Shown: piece after piece, positions 49,031 to 59,200 of the stretch
How the letters are laid out: each line of letters opens with the position of its first letter
Numbering within the stretch: the stretch's first letter is position 1
Origin: Skeletonema marinoi
Taxonomy: Eukaryota; Bacillariophyta; Thalassiosirophyceae; Thalassiosirales; Thalassiosiraceae
Length of the DNA: 64,000 bases
Assembly: GCA_030544225.1 (NCBI GenBank)
Contig: CM060493.1
Coordinates: forward strand, 1,488,001 to 1,552,000
Reading direction: 5' to 3'
Notes under the pieces: model-generated
The model's input: only the letters and a program-made list of their open reading frames with translations
Databases searched by the model: none
Told to the model about the DNA's origin: nothing
Position numbers and translations under genes: made by a program

Positions 49031-49159
49031 GGTTGGGGGATGGAGCAATACAACACATAAAATTAAGCAGTCGTTGTGTTGTGGTGTTTTGTGGTCATCT
49101 GTCACAGGTGATTGTGTTGTTATCCGTACTGTCACAAGGCGTGACTTACTTGCAAAGCA

Positions 49160-49305
49160 AAAGTGTCCGAAAAGGAAAATGGCTGAAGATCTGCCAAGAG
49201 GAAAATGGTTGCCATAAAGACGCAGATATGAATGCTCTGCTGATGAATGTATGAATTCAGTTTACATCAGAGGAGTATGTGCAGGCTTCATCACACTCCT
49301 CTTAA
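49160..49305 (+). pseudogene. Zinc-finger relic with linker
   Basis: Reads EDLPRGKW, stop, RRRYECSADECMNSVYIRGVC, which matches the DLPRKKVANKKRRYECSAEGC junction of the gene at 5191. One finger only; the rest is lost. Confidence 0.65.
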
Positions 49306-49389
49306 TTGCACACCATTCGGCACCATCTGCTGTAGCTGTGTCATTCAATTTGCTGTAGCTGTGTCATTCAATTACTTTGGATAAGTGGA

Positions 49390-50222
49390 CTGAGATGAGC
49401 ACAAGGTTATTTTTGATTTTGATAGACGTGTCCCCCTGGTCCATATCAGATTGATTTCACCGCTGCCGCTGCAGACTGCACTACAGAGTGTGCTGCCATC
49501 TCAGCTAAGGCAAGGGCCATATTGATTGAAAAAGCAAAGAATCTGGAAGGTCTTGAGGGATCTAGAGGGATCCCAGATAGAGAGGCTGCGGCATTGAAGT
49601 GTTGTTTCCGCTTATATCAAAAGTCATCATGTGGAGGTGGAGATGATGACTCGGAGTGGATTATGGTGGGGAATGATATGAAGCCACTCTCCATGGAACA
49701 CAGTCAGAAGGACGAGGGAGAGAGCGGCAACGACAAAATGGTCGCCATTGAGAGTGCCGTGTTGGAAATTAGCATCAGCAGTGTTGGAATCATCACAACC
49801 AAGCTAATCACTAATGAGGGGAGACCATCGTCCAGGCTACCAACTCTGCACGTAACTCCAAGCTCCTCCGTTGGGGAACTATTATCGGTTCCGTGCTCTT
49901 CATCGGTGGCTTCCTTGTCAAGTCTTACGTCGAAGAGAGAATATTCGATCGTGATACCCAGCGTGTGTTGGCCTATTATAAGCATGCAGCTGCCAACTCC
50001 TTCCATGATGGGGATGAGCGTCAAGCGAGGTATCTAGTTTGGAAGTACAAGGGAAAGAAGGATGCGCTTTGGCGTCGTCTGGAGGCAAAGTATGGAGTGC
50101 CAGTGAAGCATGCGTGGGAGTGGGATGATGAAGAAGAAGATGGGGTAAAGGATGACGATGAGGCGGCCGAAGATTTGGATGGAGAGGGGGAGGAGGATGA
50201 GATGAAGGGAGAGGAGCTGTAA
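49390..50222 (+). pseudogene. Gene X, copy 2, frameshifted
   Basis: Frame 1 (49522-49815) reads from EKAKNLEGLEG through NDKMVAIESAVLEISISSVG to TKLITN. A 2-nt expansion in the GAGGGGAGACC run then moves the hydrophobic segment and acidic tail (49850-50222) to another frame. The part lost in copy 1 (MVAIESAV) is intact here, so copies were broken independently. The tail is EDEMKGEEL. Same convergent position next to a zinc-finger gene. Confidence 0.65.
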
Positions 50223-50367
50223 ACTGATAATGCTGTTCTTTCGAGTAACAGATGGAGTGCTATAATAAGTTTCTCAATAATTCTTAATTGGTAGTGATAG
50301 TAAGCTGTAAGTTACTCTGAGTAATGACACGAGAAGGCTGGGGAAATTTCTAATGTCTGTAGAATCC

Positions 50368-51021
50368 TCACAAGCGATTGGCCCCGTGCCTGATACAAAC
50401 TCCTCCTTTTTTAACATTATTAGTGCATCCTTCCCAGCGGCATCCTTTGACCTCTGCACCATGCCTAACACACACTCCTCCCCGTCTGACTTGATTTGTG
50501 CATCCTTCCTTGCTGCATAGTTTCCTCTTTGCCCCATGCCTTACACATACTCCTCCTTTGATAGCAAAATTTGTGCATTCTTTACTGCTGCATAGTTTGC
50601 GCTTTGCCCCATGCCTGGTACACACTCCACTTCTGACGACATGATTAGTACATCCCTCAGCAGAGCATTCACGTCTGCGTCTCTTCTTGGCCACCTTTTT
50701 CCTGGGCTGATCTCCCTCGAGTGAAGAAACTCTTTTTCTCCCTTCACTTAAAGCGCTTGGATTGTCATCATAATGTTGATCAGGCGATCTCTTCGTAGTT
50801 GAAGTTCGATCATGAGAAGCGTTTGATGTATTTTTTATTTCTGCAGCGGCCCCGTTGCCGTTGCCTCCTCCTTCCTCAGTTGACTCACGATAGACGAGAG
50901 CGGCCGAATCATTCTGAGCGGTTTGTGTTGTTGTTGTTGTTGCAGTCTTTGTCTCCGATGATTTGTTATTTGGTGGAGCCGGTGTGATGATTCTCTTCCA
51001 TGTCCGGATTAGCGTCACCAT
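50368..51021 (-). CDS. WRKY19-like zinc-finger repeat protein, 4 fingers
   Basis: Encodes 217 aa, paralogue of 5191-5868 in linker (STEEGGGNGNGAAAE, DRTSTTKRSPDQHYDDN) and finger order. The signature is RTWKRI instead of RTLKRI. The second finger reads CSSKECTNF. All CCCH ligands are present. Leader slightly expanded by a CTGGTG insertion before GCTGCTTTAG. Confidence 0.84.
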   Translation of the reverse strand: MVTLIRTWKRIITPAPPNNKSSETKTATTTTTQTAQNDSAALVYRESTEEGGGNGNGAAAEIKNTSNASHDRTSTTKRSPDQHYDDNPSALSEGRKRVSSLEGDQPRKKVAKKRRRRECSAEGCTNHVVRSGVCTRHGAKRKLCSSKECTNFAIKGGVCVRHGAKRKLCSKEGCTNQVRRGGVCVRHGAEVKGCRWEGCTNNVKKGGVCIRHGANRL

Positions 51022-51319
51022 GATTCTGTGCTGGTGCTGCTTTAGATCGGGCTGCTATGCATGTCTGAACAATGACACTGATTTTGCTTCTCTTCTCATG
51101 CATGTACTGGTTGCCTCCTTGCAGTCTACTTGCATTTCTCCTCGTTTATATTCTTGGTCCCAATGGCAATGGCGCGTCAAATGGCTGTAAAATTGCAGTC
51201 AGCGGAAGTGGAATGAATGGAGAGTCTTCCCGTTGCTTGCGTGCCTTGAGTGATGGGACGAGATCCGCTCGGTATTCAAGATGCGAAAGTAGCAAGGAAT
51301 GTCGAAGATGGTGATGTCA

Positions 51320-51995
51320 CAGATAGAGATATAAAGTACTTAGAGAGGCAGCGGCATTGAAGTGTCGTTTCCGATGGAGGTGGAGGTGGAGCCGATGATG
51401 ACTGATGACTGATGACTCGAGTGGAGGGAATGATATTTGAAGCCACTCTCCATCTCCATGGAACACAGTCAGAAGGACGAGGGAGAGAGCGGCAACGACA
51501 AAATGGTCGCCATTGAGAGTGCCGTGTTGGAAATTAGCCTCAGCAGTGTTGGAATCATCACAACCAAGCTAATCACTAATGGGGGGAGACCATCGTCCAG
51601 GCTACCACTACCAAGTCTGCTCGTAACTCCAAGCTCCTCCGTTGGGGAACTATTATCGGTTCCGTGCTCTTCATCGGTGGCTTCCTTGTCAAGTCTTACG
51701 TCGAAGAGAGAATATTCGATCGTGATACCCAACGTGTGTTGGCCTATAACAAGCATGCAGCTGCAAACTCCTTCCATGATGGAGATGAGCGTCAAGCGAG
51801 GTATCTAGTGTGGGGAAGTTCAAGGGAAAGAAGGATGCGCTTTGGCGTCGTCTGAAGGCAAAGTATGGAGTGCCAGTGAAGCATGCGTGGGAGTGGGATG
51901 ATGAAGAAGATGATGGGGTGAAGGATGACGATGAGGCGGCCGAAGATTTGGATGGAGAGGGGGAGGACTGTGAGATGAAGGGGGAGGAGCTGTAA
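51320..51995 (+). pseudogene. Gene X, copy 3, frameshifted at two places
   Basis: The N-terminal exon is mostly deleted; the frame from 51437 gives MEHSQKDEGESGNDKMVAIE. A run-length change at GGGGGGAGACC and a further change near GTGTGGGGAAGTTC split the rest into three frames. The acidic end EDLDGEGEDCEMKGEEL is kept. An extra ACTACC hexamer in the ATVQATTT stretch is private to this copy. Confidence 0.65.
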
Positions 51996-52130
51996 ACTGA
52001 TAATGCTGTTCTTTCGAGTAACAGATGAAGTGCTTATAAATTTCTTAATTGGTGTTAAGCAGTACTCTGAGCGAACAGATATATTGACAAGAGAACGTTG
52101 GGGAGATTTCAAATGGCTGTAGAATCCTTT

Positions 52131-52724
52131 TCAGCGATTGGCTCCGTGCCTCTTACATACTCCTCCTTTGACAACTTGGTTTGTACATCCTTCCCAGCGG
52201 CATAGTTTGAGTTTGACCTTTGCCCCATGCCTTTTGCACACTCCTCCGCTGACAACTATATTTGTGCATCCGTCACTGCTGCATCTCTTCACCTTTGCCC
52301 CATGCCTTAAGCACAATCCTCCCTTCTTGGATTGATTGGTACATCCTTTGCTGCTGCAGAGTTTGAGCTTTGCCCCGTGCCTAGCACACACTCCTCCTTG
52401 GACGACTTGATTAGGACATCCTTCACTGCTGCATCTGTTCACCTTTGCTCCATGCCTTACGCATACTCCTCCACGCTTAGCTTTATTTGTGCATCCCTCA
52501 GCAGAGCATTCACGTCTGAAGCGTTTGATGTATTTTTTTCTTTCTGCAGCGGCCCTGTTGCCTCCTCCTCCTTCCTCAGTTGACTCATTAACTTGACCAG
52601 CCGAAATATTTTGAGCAGTTTGTGCTGTCGCTCTTGCAGTCTTTTTTGTCTCCGAAGATTTGTTATTTGGTGGTGGTGGCGGCGACGTGATGATTCTCTT
52701 CAATGTCCGGATTAGTGTCACCAT
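52131..52724 (-). CDS. WRKY19-like zinc-finger repeat protein, 5 fingers, short linker
   Basis: Encodes 197 aa from MVTLIRTLKRI; an in-frame ATG at 52778 would add 18 residues that correspond to the leader of other copies, so I reject it. Short-linker form (KKYIKRFRRECS) with five fingers CSAEGC, CSSEGC, CSSKGC, CSSDGC, CRWEGC, paralogue of 7386-7985. The frame is intact. Confidence 0.84.
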   Translation of the reverse strand: MVTLIRTLKRIITSPPPPPNNKSSETKKTARATAQTAQNISAGQVNESTEEGGGGNRAAAERKKYIKRFRRECSAEGCTNKAKRGGVCVRHGAKVNRCSSEGCPNQVVQGGVCARHGAKLKLCSSKGCTNQSKKGGLCLRHGAKVKRCSSDGCTNIVVSGGVCKRHGAKVKLKLCRWEGCTNQVVKGGVCKRHGANR

Positions 52725-53282
52725 GATTCTTATGCTGCTTTTGATCGACGGCTGCAATGCATGTCTGAACAATGACAATGATTTTGCTTCTCGTGCTCGT
52801 GCATGTACTGGTTGCCTCCTTGCGCTTCTCCTTGTTTATTGTTCTTCGTCGCAATGGTGTGCGTCAAATGGCTGTAAAATTGCAGTCAGCCGAAGTGGAA
52901 GTGGAGGTCTTCCCGTGCTTGTGTGCCTTGGAGTGATGGGACGAGATCCGCTCGGTATTCAAGATGTGAAAGTAGCAAGGAATGTCGAAGATGGTGCAGG
53001 TGACAACTTTAGATACCGGCACAGCTCCACGTCATTCGTCCTACAATGTAAATACCTACCACCTATTTACTTGATTTACGTGCCTACTTGCAGTGCTGGT
53101 GATTTAAGTAGACCTGACGTGGACGTCGGACCACAACTCAAAAAAGCATAAATGACGACCATAGACCATGGCGTAGATTGGGATGAAATATCGCTGGGTA
53201 AACGGTGAGGTACCTTCTGACTGCTTGACAAAATAGAACATGTCATTCCGACTGTATTAAAAGGCGGTAGTGGTAGAGATTC

Positions 53283-53528
53283 ATGGACAACACAACAGAT
53301 GCGACTATTGTAAAGTATCACGAGGGTGATTTGCAAGTCCCACACATTGATCCATGTGATGCTACACTGCTAATCTGTTTTCAACCATGTCTGAAGGGGT
53401 TCGACCTGCTTCCCTCTGCTCGATCCACCTCGTCGTCTCATCATGGTGGAAGAGTGGTGAAGGGAGAACGGTATCACTTCATTCCTCCTTGCTGCATTGG
53501 AAGCTCGAGATGTAGAGCTAAAGGTTAG
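53283..53528 (+). pseudogene. Possible 2-oxoglutarate/Fe(II) oxygenase fragment
   Basis: Reads VKYHEGDLQVPHIDPCDATLLICFQ, which fits the R/K-Y-x-x-G-x(4-5)-H-x-D core of prolyl-4-hydroxylase-type enzymes, then GGRVVKGERYHFIPP. Upstream frames are broken. Too short to be functional; the family call is tentative. Confidence 0.3.
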
Positions 53529-53534
53529 TAAGCG

Positions 53535-53940
53535 GGCAAATGCACTTTGGCCTCTTCACTCGCGGCTCGCGGCGTTGAAGTCGTTTGATATAAGCTCCAA
53601 ATTCTGCTAAGTTGTTTCTCATTACATCGTTGAGAGCATCGAGAGTGGCTTCATGAGGATAGTCTCCAGGAAGTTCGCCCTTGAGTGAGTCGAGCCATAG
53701 CTTGATTGCTTCTATACCATGATCTATTCGATGTTATCGTACATGGCTGTAGCGTCTGCCGCAATGATTTTGTACCTGCCGGCCATCGTGGACGTAATCT
53801 TGTGGTGATACTATTCGCTGTTTTTGATGTAGGTAGGAATGTACTTTTTCAATATCTGAAGTTCGTAAGCCAGCCATTTACTGAGGCTTCGTGGATGTTC
53901 CAACAAGGTGCGCGTTTAAAGTGTATGTAAAGGCATGCCT
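53535..53940 (-). mobile_element. Reverse-transcriptase-type retroelement fossil
   Basis: Minus-strand sequence resembles the palm region of a reverse transcriptase (an ADATAMYDNI-like word). Family uncertain; a Penelope-like or other non-LTR-type element is possible. It is a broken fragment of about 400 bp with no ends visible, apparently old. Confidence 0.45.
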
Positions 53941-54109
53941 ATATCTATATGGTGGCAGGGTTTACACAAAATGGAGTGCTCATACTTCATTCCCTGATTC
54001 TGAGCAGAATAACTGTGACAGATGGAGTGCTAATAAGTTTAGTTTCTGAATTGGATTAAATAAACTGCACTCTGAGGAATTTATGGAAATTTCAAATGGC
54101 TAAGAATCC

Positions 54110-55141
54110 TCACACGCGATTGGCCCCGTGCCTAATACATACTCCTCCTTTGACAACTTGATTCGTGCATCCTTCGCTGCTGCATAATTTGACCTCTGCA
54201 CCATGCTCCCTCTTCCTGCACACTCCTCCTTTGACAGCATAATGTGTACATCCTTCCCAGCTGCATAGTTTGACCATTGCTCCATGCCTAATACACACTC
54301 CTCCCCGTCTGACTTGATTTGTGCATCCTTCCCAGCTGCATAGTTTGACCTTTGCCCCATGCTTCTTGCACACTCATCCTTTGACGACTTGATTAGTACA
54401 TCCTTCCCAGCTGCATAGTTTGACCTTTGCACTTGCACCATGCCTCTTACACACTCCTCCACGCTTAGCTTGATTTGTACATCCTTCACTGCTGCATAGT
54501 TTGACCTTTTTCCCTTGCCTTACACATAATCCTCCTTCCTCTGCACCATGCCTAACACACACTCCTCCTTGTCTGACTTGATTTGTGCATCCTTCCTTGC
54601 TGCATAGTTTCCTTTTTGCCCCATGCCTTACACATACTCCTCCTTTCTTGGCTTGATTGGTACATCCTTCGCTGCTGCAAAGTTTGACCTTTGCCCCATG
54701 CCTAATGCACACTCCTCCTTGGACAACATTATTTGTGCATCCCTCAGCAGAGCATTCATATCTGTAATTATTCTTTTTAGCCACCTTTTTCCTCGGCTGG
54801 TCTCCCTCGAGTGAACAATCTCTTTTTCTCCCTTCTTTTAAAGCGCTTCTGCGTTGTGAACTAGTCGACAGATTATCATCATGATGCTCATCCGGCGATC
54901 TCTTCGTAGTTGAAGTTCGATCATGAGTTGAAGAAGCGTTTGATATATTTTTTCTTTCGGCAGCGGCCCCGTTGCCTCCTCCTTCCTCAGCCTCAGTTGA
55001 CTCACGATAGACGAGAGCGGCCGAATCATTGTGAGCAGTTTGTGCTGTTGTTGTTGCAGTCTTTTTTGTCTCCGATGATTTGTTATTTGGTGGTGGAGCC
55101 GACGTTATGATTCTCTTGAGCGTCCGGATTAGCGTCACCAT
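54110..55141 (-). pseudogene. WRKY19-like zinc-finger gene, about 8 fingers, one nonsense codon
   Basis: One frame runs from MVTLIRTLKRI at 55141 to HGANRV at 54110 with a single in-frame TGA at 54376-54374, where other units have GGA (GGV becomes G-stop-V). The 255-aa part before it holds four full fingers and part of the fifth; the part after holds a half and three more fingers. A finger with an extra EEGGLCVRQGK piece lies in the middle. Apart from this stop the gene is the longest of its subtype. The 5' flank is the divergent promoter with tripeptidyl peptidase II. Could still yield a truncated protein. Confidence 0.8.
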
Positions 55142-55240
55142 GATTCTGTGCTGCTTTTAGATTGTTTTTCGGCTGCAATGCATGTCTGAATAATGACAAT
55201 GGATTTTGCTTCTCTTCTCATGCATGTACCGTACTGGTTG

Positions 55241-55738
55241 GCACAGCGGTCGACCGATCTGGGAGTTTTGGCCAGCCGATCTGGGAGTTTTAGTATGTAC
55301 TATTCCTACGTGAGCTCTACGTGTGAACGGATGAAACTACCGCTGGCGCGGCTTTTTTGATGAACAGTAAATCTTTCTCATTTAGAAGAAGGTTTAGGCC
55401 TACTCAAATAATAATGACAATATCACACACTACCCTGCCTCATGTATTAATTACGGATAGGGTCCATGATGGGTTGGTTGCGCCCGCATGGCCGCGGGCG
55501 CAATCCCCCCCCAACCCCCCAAGGGGGGAGCTAATATTTAATCGCTTCGCGGTGGGGTGTGTCCATGATGGGTTGATTGTAGAACTTTAGTGCTTGGTCA
55601 GGGCGTTGCCTTCTATGATGTGTCGGGGTTGTGTCTATTTTATGTGTGATTTGTGTAATCCTAAGACGGCCATAATTGTCCGTTCACAAAACTCCCAGAT
55701 CGGCTGGCCAAAACTCCCAGATCGGTCGACCGGTGTGC
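55241..55738. mobile_element. 498-bp Mutator-like MITE with 10-bp target duplication
   Basis: Ends GCACAGCGGTCGACCGATC and its inverse with one mismatch, about 51 bp of inverted repeat with CGATCTGGGAGTTTTGGCC twice in each. GTACTGGTTG flanks both sides (55231-55240, 55739-55748). The homologous flanks at 5955, 51104 and 52806 have the site once, uninterrupted. A 9-11 bp duplication is typical of Mutator-type transposons. No transposase. Interior has C- and G-runs. Confidence 0.82.
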
Positions 55739-56225
55739 GTACTGGTTGCCTCCTCGCAGCCTACTTGTGTTTCTCCTCATTTATGTGTTCTTGGTCGCAA
55801 TGGCGTCTAATGCGTGCGTCAAATGGCTGTAAAGCAAAGGCCGAGCGAAGTGAAGTTGTGGTAAAGTTGATCCGCTCGGTATCCAAGATGCGAAAGTAGC
55901 AAGGAAAGTCGAGGATGGTGCAGTGTGACAACAGTTGATACCGCATTACTGATGCGACAGCTCCACGTCATTCGTCATTTTTTAAGATTTGATGATGTCG
56001 CAAAAGAAGATCCAAAATTATCTAAAAGCCGCCGCCATAAGTATTGTACTTTCTTACCTCTGTACGGTGCCTCCATCGGACACAGTTAGTTACTACAGAT
56101 CAGACGTTGACCTTTGCCGTTTACAATACTCTGCTTGGCTACCATAAGTAGCTGTAGTTAAAAACAGCCACGCTCGTCAATCGGAAACAAACACATCACG
56201 TGTGTATCCCTAGCAGTTATTATCA

Positions 56226-59200
56226 ATGTCACGCACCACAACATCGTGCCTCTCTCTGCTAGCACTCCTCTCAACGACACCCTATTATTCATCAACACTA
56301 GCATTTTCCGCTCGCTCTCCTTCACCTGCCGCCGCCAGTAATAATCTCGTCACTGTCAATCAAAGCACTGCAAAAATGACATCATCCACTGTCGCCTCCC
56401 GTCGTCAATACTTTGACATTCCCAAACAAGAAACAGGCATCCACCACCTCCAACAAAAATACGGGCCCAAATCCGACGGAACGGGAATTAAAATTGCCAT
56501 TATGGACACTGGATGTGATTTATCCGCTGCCGGGCTCTCTGGCACTTGCTCTGACGGGGTTACTCCCAAATATATTGATTTTGTCGATTGTACTGGTGAT
56601 GGTGATGTCGACATGTCCAGTGCATCTGCGACTGTAGTCAAGTTTGATTATGAGAATAATGGGACTGCAGTGGAGGGACTTTCGGGGAGGAATATCACTG
56701 TGGGGGAATGGGCCAAGAATGTTAGTGAGTTTAAATTGGGTGCGGTGCGTTTGTATGAGTTGTTGCCGCGGAGTGTGGCACGGAGGGTCAAGAGGGAGAG
56801 GAAGGAGGCGTTTATGGTGAAGCATATGGCGTTGTTGTCCAAGACTCAATTGCAATTGGATGACTTGAATAATAATAATACGAATGGTGGTGGGGAGGAA
56901 AGTGATGACAAGGATGCGGTGGACAAGAAAAAGAAGGAGTTGAAATTATTGTTGGAACAACTAACATCCATCAAGGAATCGTACGATGAAGACTCTGGTC
57001 CATTAATGGACATATTGATGTTTCAAGATAACGATGATGGTGGTGTATGGAAGACAGTCATTGATATTGACACCAATGGAGATCTAACCAAGTCCATCCC
57101 CATGGCACCGTTCCGACACGCACGTCAAGTTGGTGAATTGGGATTTGGATCACATGTGACTTTTTGTGTTCAGGTATATGATGAGGGGAAGACATTGAGT
57201 ATTGTTACCGATGCAGGATCACATGGGACGCATGTTGCCGGCATTGCTGCCTCGTACTTTGCTCCAAAGGAAGGGGAGGAAGAAAGGAAGAAGAAGGAGT
57301 CGAGTGATGATTTAAATGGTGTAGCACCAGGAGCACAAATTCTAGCATTGAAAATTGGGGATGGTCGTCTTGGAAGTAGCGAAACTGGTACAGGATTGAT
57401 TCGAGGGTTGATTACTGCCAAAAAGTATGGATGTGACTTGGTCAATTTGAGTTATGGAGAGCCATCATGGCAACCGGATTCTGGACGTGTGTCGGAAGTG
57501 TTTGCCAAGGCGTTTAATGACTGGGGTATGACTGTCTTCACGAGTGCGGGCAATGATGGACCGGCTTTGTCCTCACTTGGTTCTCCGGGAAGTTTGACAT
57601 CGGTAGTGACTGTTGGTGCCTACGTCTCGCCAGAAATGGCTGTGGAACAATATTCGACACTTCCTCCGTCTTCCGACTCTCCGCTGCAGGGATCGAGTTA
57701 TTACTTTTCTTCTCGTGGACCAACACCAGATGGATTCTTGCCGGATGTGTGTGGACCGGGGGGTGCAGTTGCTCCTGTCCCTCGTGCGTCTTTACAGGGG
57801 AAAGCGCAGTACCATGGAACTTCCATGTCGTCACCGAATGTGTGCGGCGTGGCAGCATGTGTTTTGAGTGCAGTTAGGCAAAGTGGTGTAAAGGACTGTG
57901 GACCAAATGAATTGAAGAGAGCATTGAAGAATACTGCTGTAATTAATGGTGTTGCGGATCCATTCTCTCAAGGATCAGGTCTTGTCTCTGCCTTGGACTG
58001 TGTCGATTATATTGTCAAGAATCATGGAAAAGAAGGGCAGAGTATCGCCATTGATGTGTCTATTCCTTCTCGTAACAGAGCACGAGGTTTGTATATCCGT
58101 GATGAAATCGAATTGGATGGACCAATGGAGTTCAGCGTTCTGGTCAATCCAAAATTCAGCCATTCGAACTCGAGAACTTCCAGTGAGCTGGATGAGCTCC
58201 TTTCACTTGAGCTCCATTTGTCGTTGAAGAGTAGTGAGGAATGGGTGACTTGTCCTGAGAGTATGACCCTCATGTCGGCCAAAGAACGTAATGGTCAGTC
58301 ATTTTCTGTGCGTCTAAATACACAGGGTTTGAAGCCCGGCGTTCACTACGCAAGTGTGCATGCGGTGGATTCCTCCGATGAGCAAAGAGGCCCTCTCTTC
58401 AGTGTGCCTATCACAGTTATTGTTCCTCACTCGAGGTTTGTGACGAAGGACAAGCCAAAGTTCCTATTGAATGATTCTTCGGATGAAAGCATTGAGCTGA
58501 AGAACAACGGATTGGACTTGACCACTACCTTTCGACTTGAGCAAGGTGTTCCTAACAGGCGATTTATCACTGTGCCCATGGGAGCTGAGTGGGCAACAAT
58601 TAAGTTGAAGAGCACAGACGTCTCGACAGGAGGTGCTGCGCCCCGTGTTTTGTTGCATGCGATCCCATTCGTTCGTGGAGATATGCCCAACACGGAATGC
58701 CAACTAAAACGTCTCTTTGTTGTGAAGGAAGGAGTTGAAGATGAATATCATGTCCGTGTGAAGGGTGGTTCCTCTCTTGAGATGTGTCTGCAACTACTCT
58801 GGCTTGCCAATCCTTCTCCAGCATCAGTCACTGCCGACGTAGAATTTCACAGTCTCAACATTAGAAGTCCTGCGCTGCCTACATTGATGTCATCTCAACC
58901 AATCACAATTACTCCTTCGTCAGAGTTCGCCCGATTAGGTGCCAGTTCTCCTCTTCGTGCCGAGCAGTTGAATCCTGAGTGTAAACTCAAATCGGTCCTC
59001 CGCACACTACGCCCCAGCAGTGTTGATGTCACGCTGGGATCCACTGAAAGAGATAGCGAACCACCTAGTGACGCAGAACTTGCTTCGAATGCCGATGAGG
59101 AATCATCTCAAATCTATGAAATGCGCCTGTCATACAAACTGAAAGTGGAGGGGGACAAGCCAATCGAGGTCCGTCCATCATTCCCATCGATATTCAATCA

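Larger units (their letters stand above)
49160..52750. repeat. Direct duplicate of the 4.8-8.0 kb module pair
   Basis: Order here: X copy 2, zinc-finger gene of the CSWDGC-ending type, X copy 3, zinc-finger gene of the short-linker type. At 5029-7985 the order is X tail, same type, X copy 1, same short-linker type. Orientation is the same, 44 kb apart. Confidence 0.75.
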
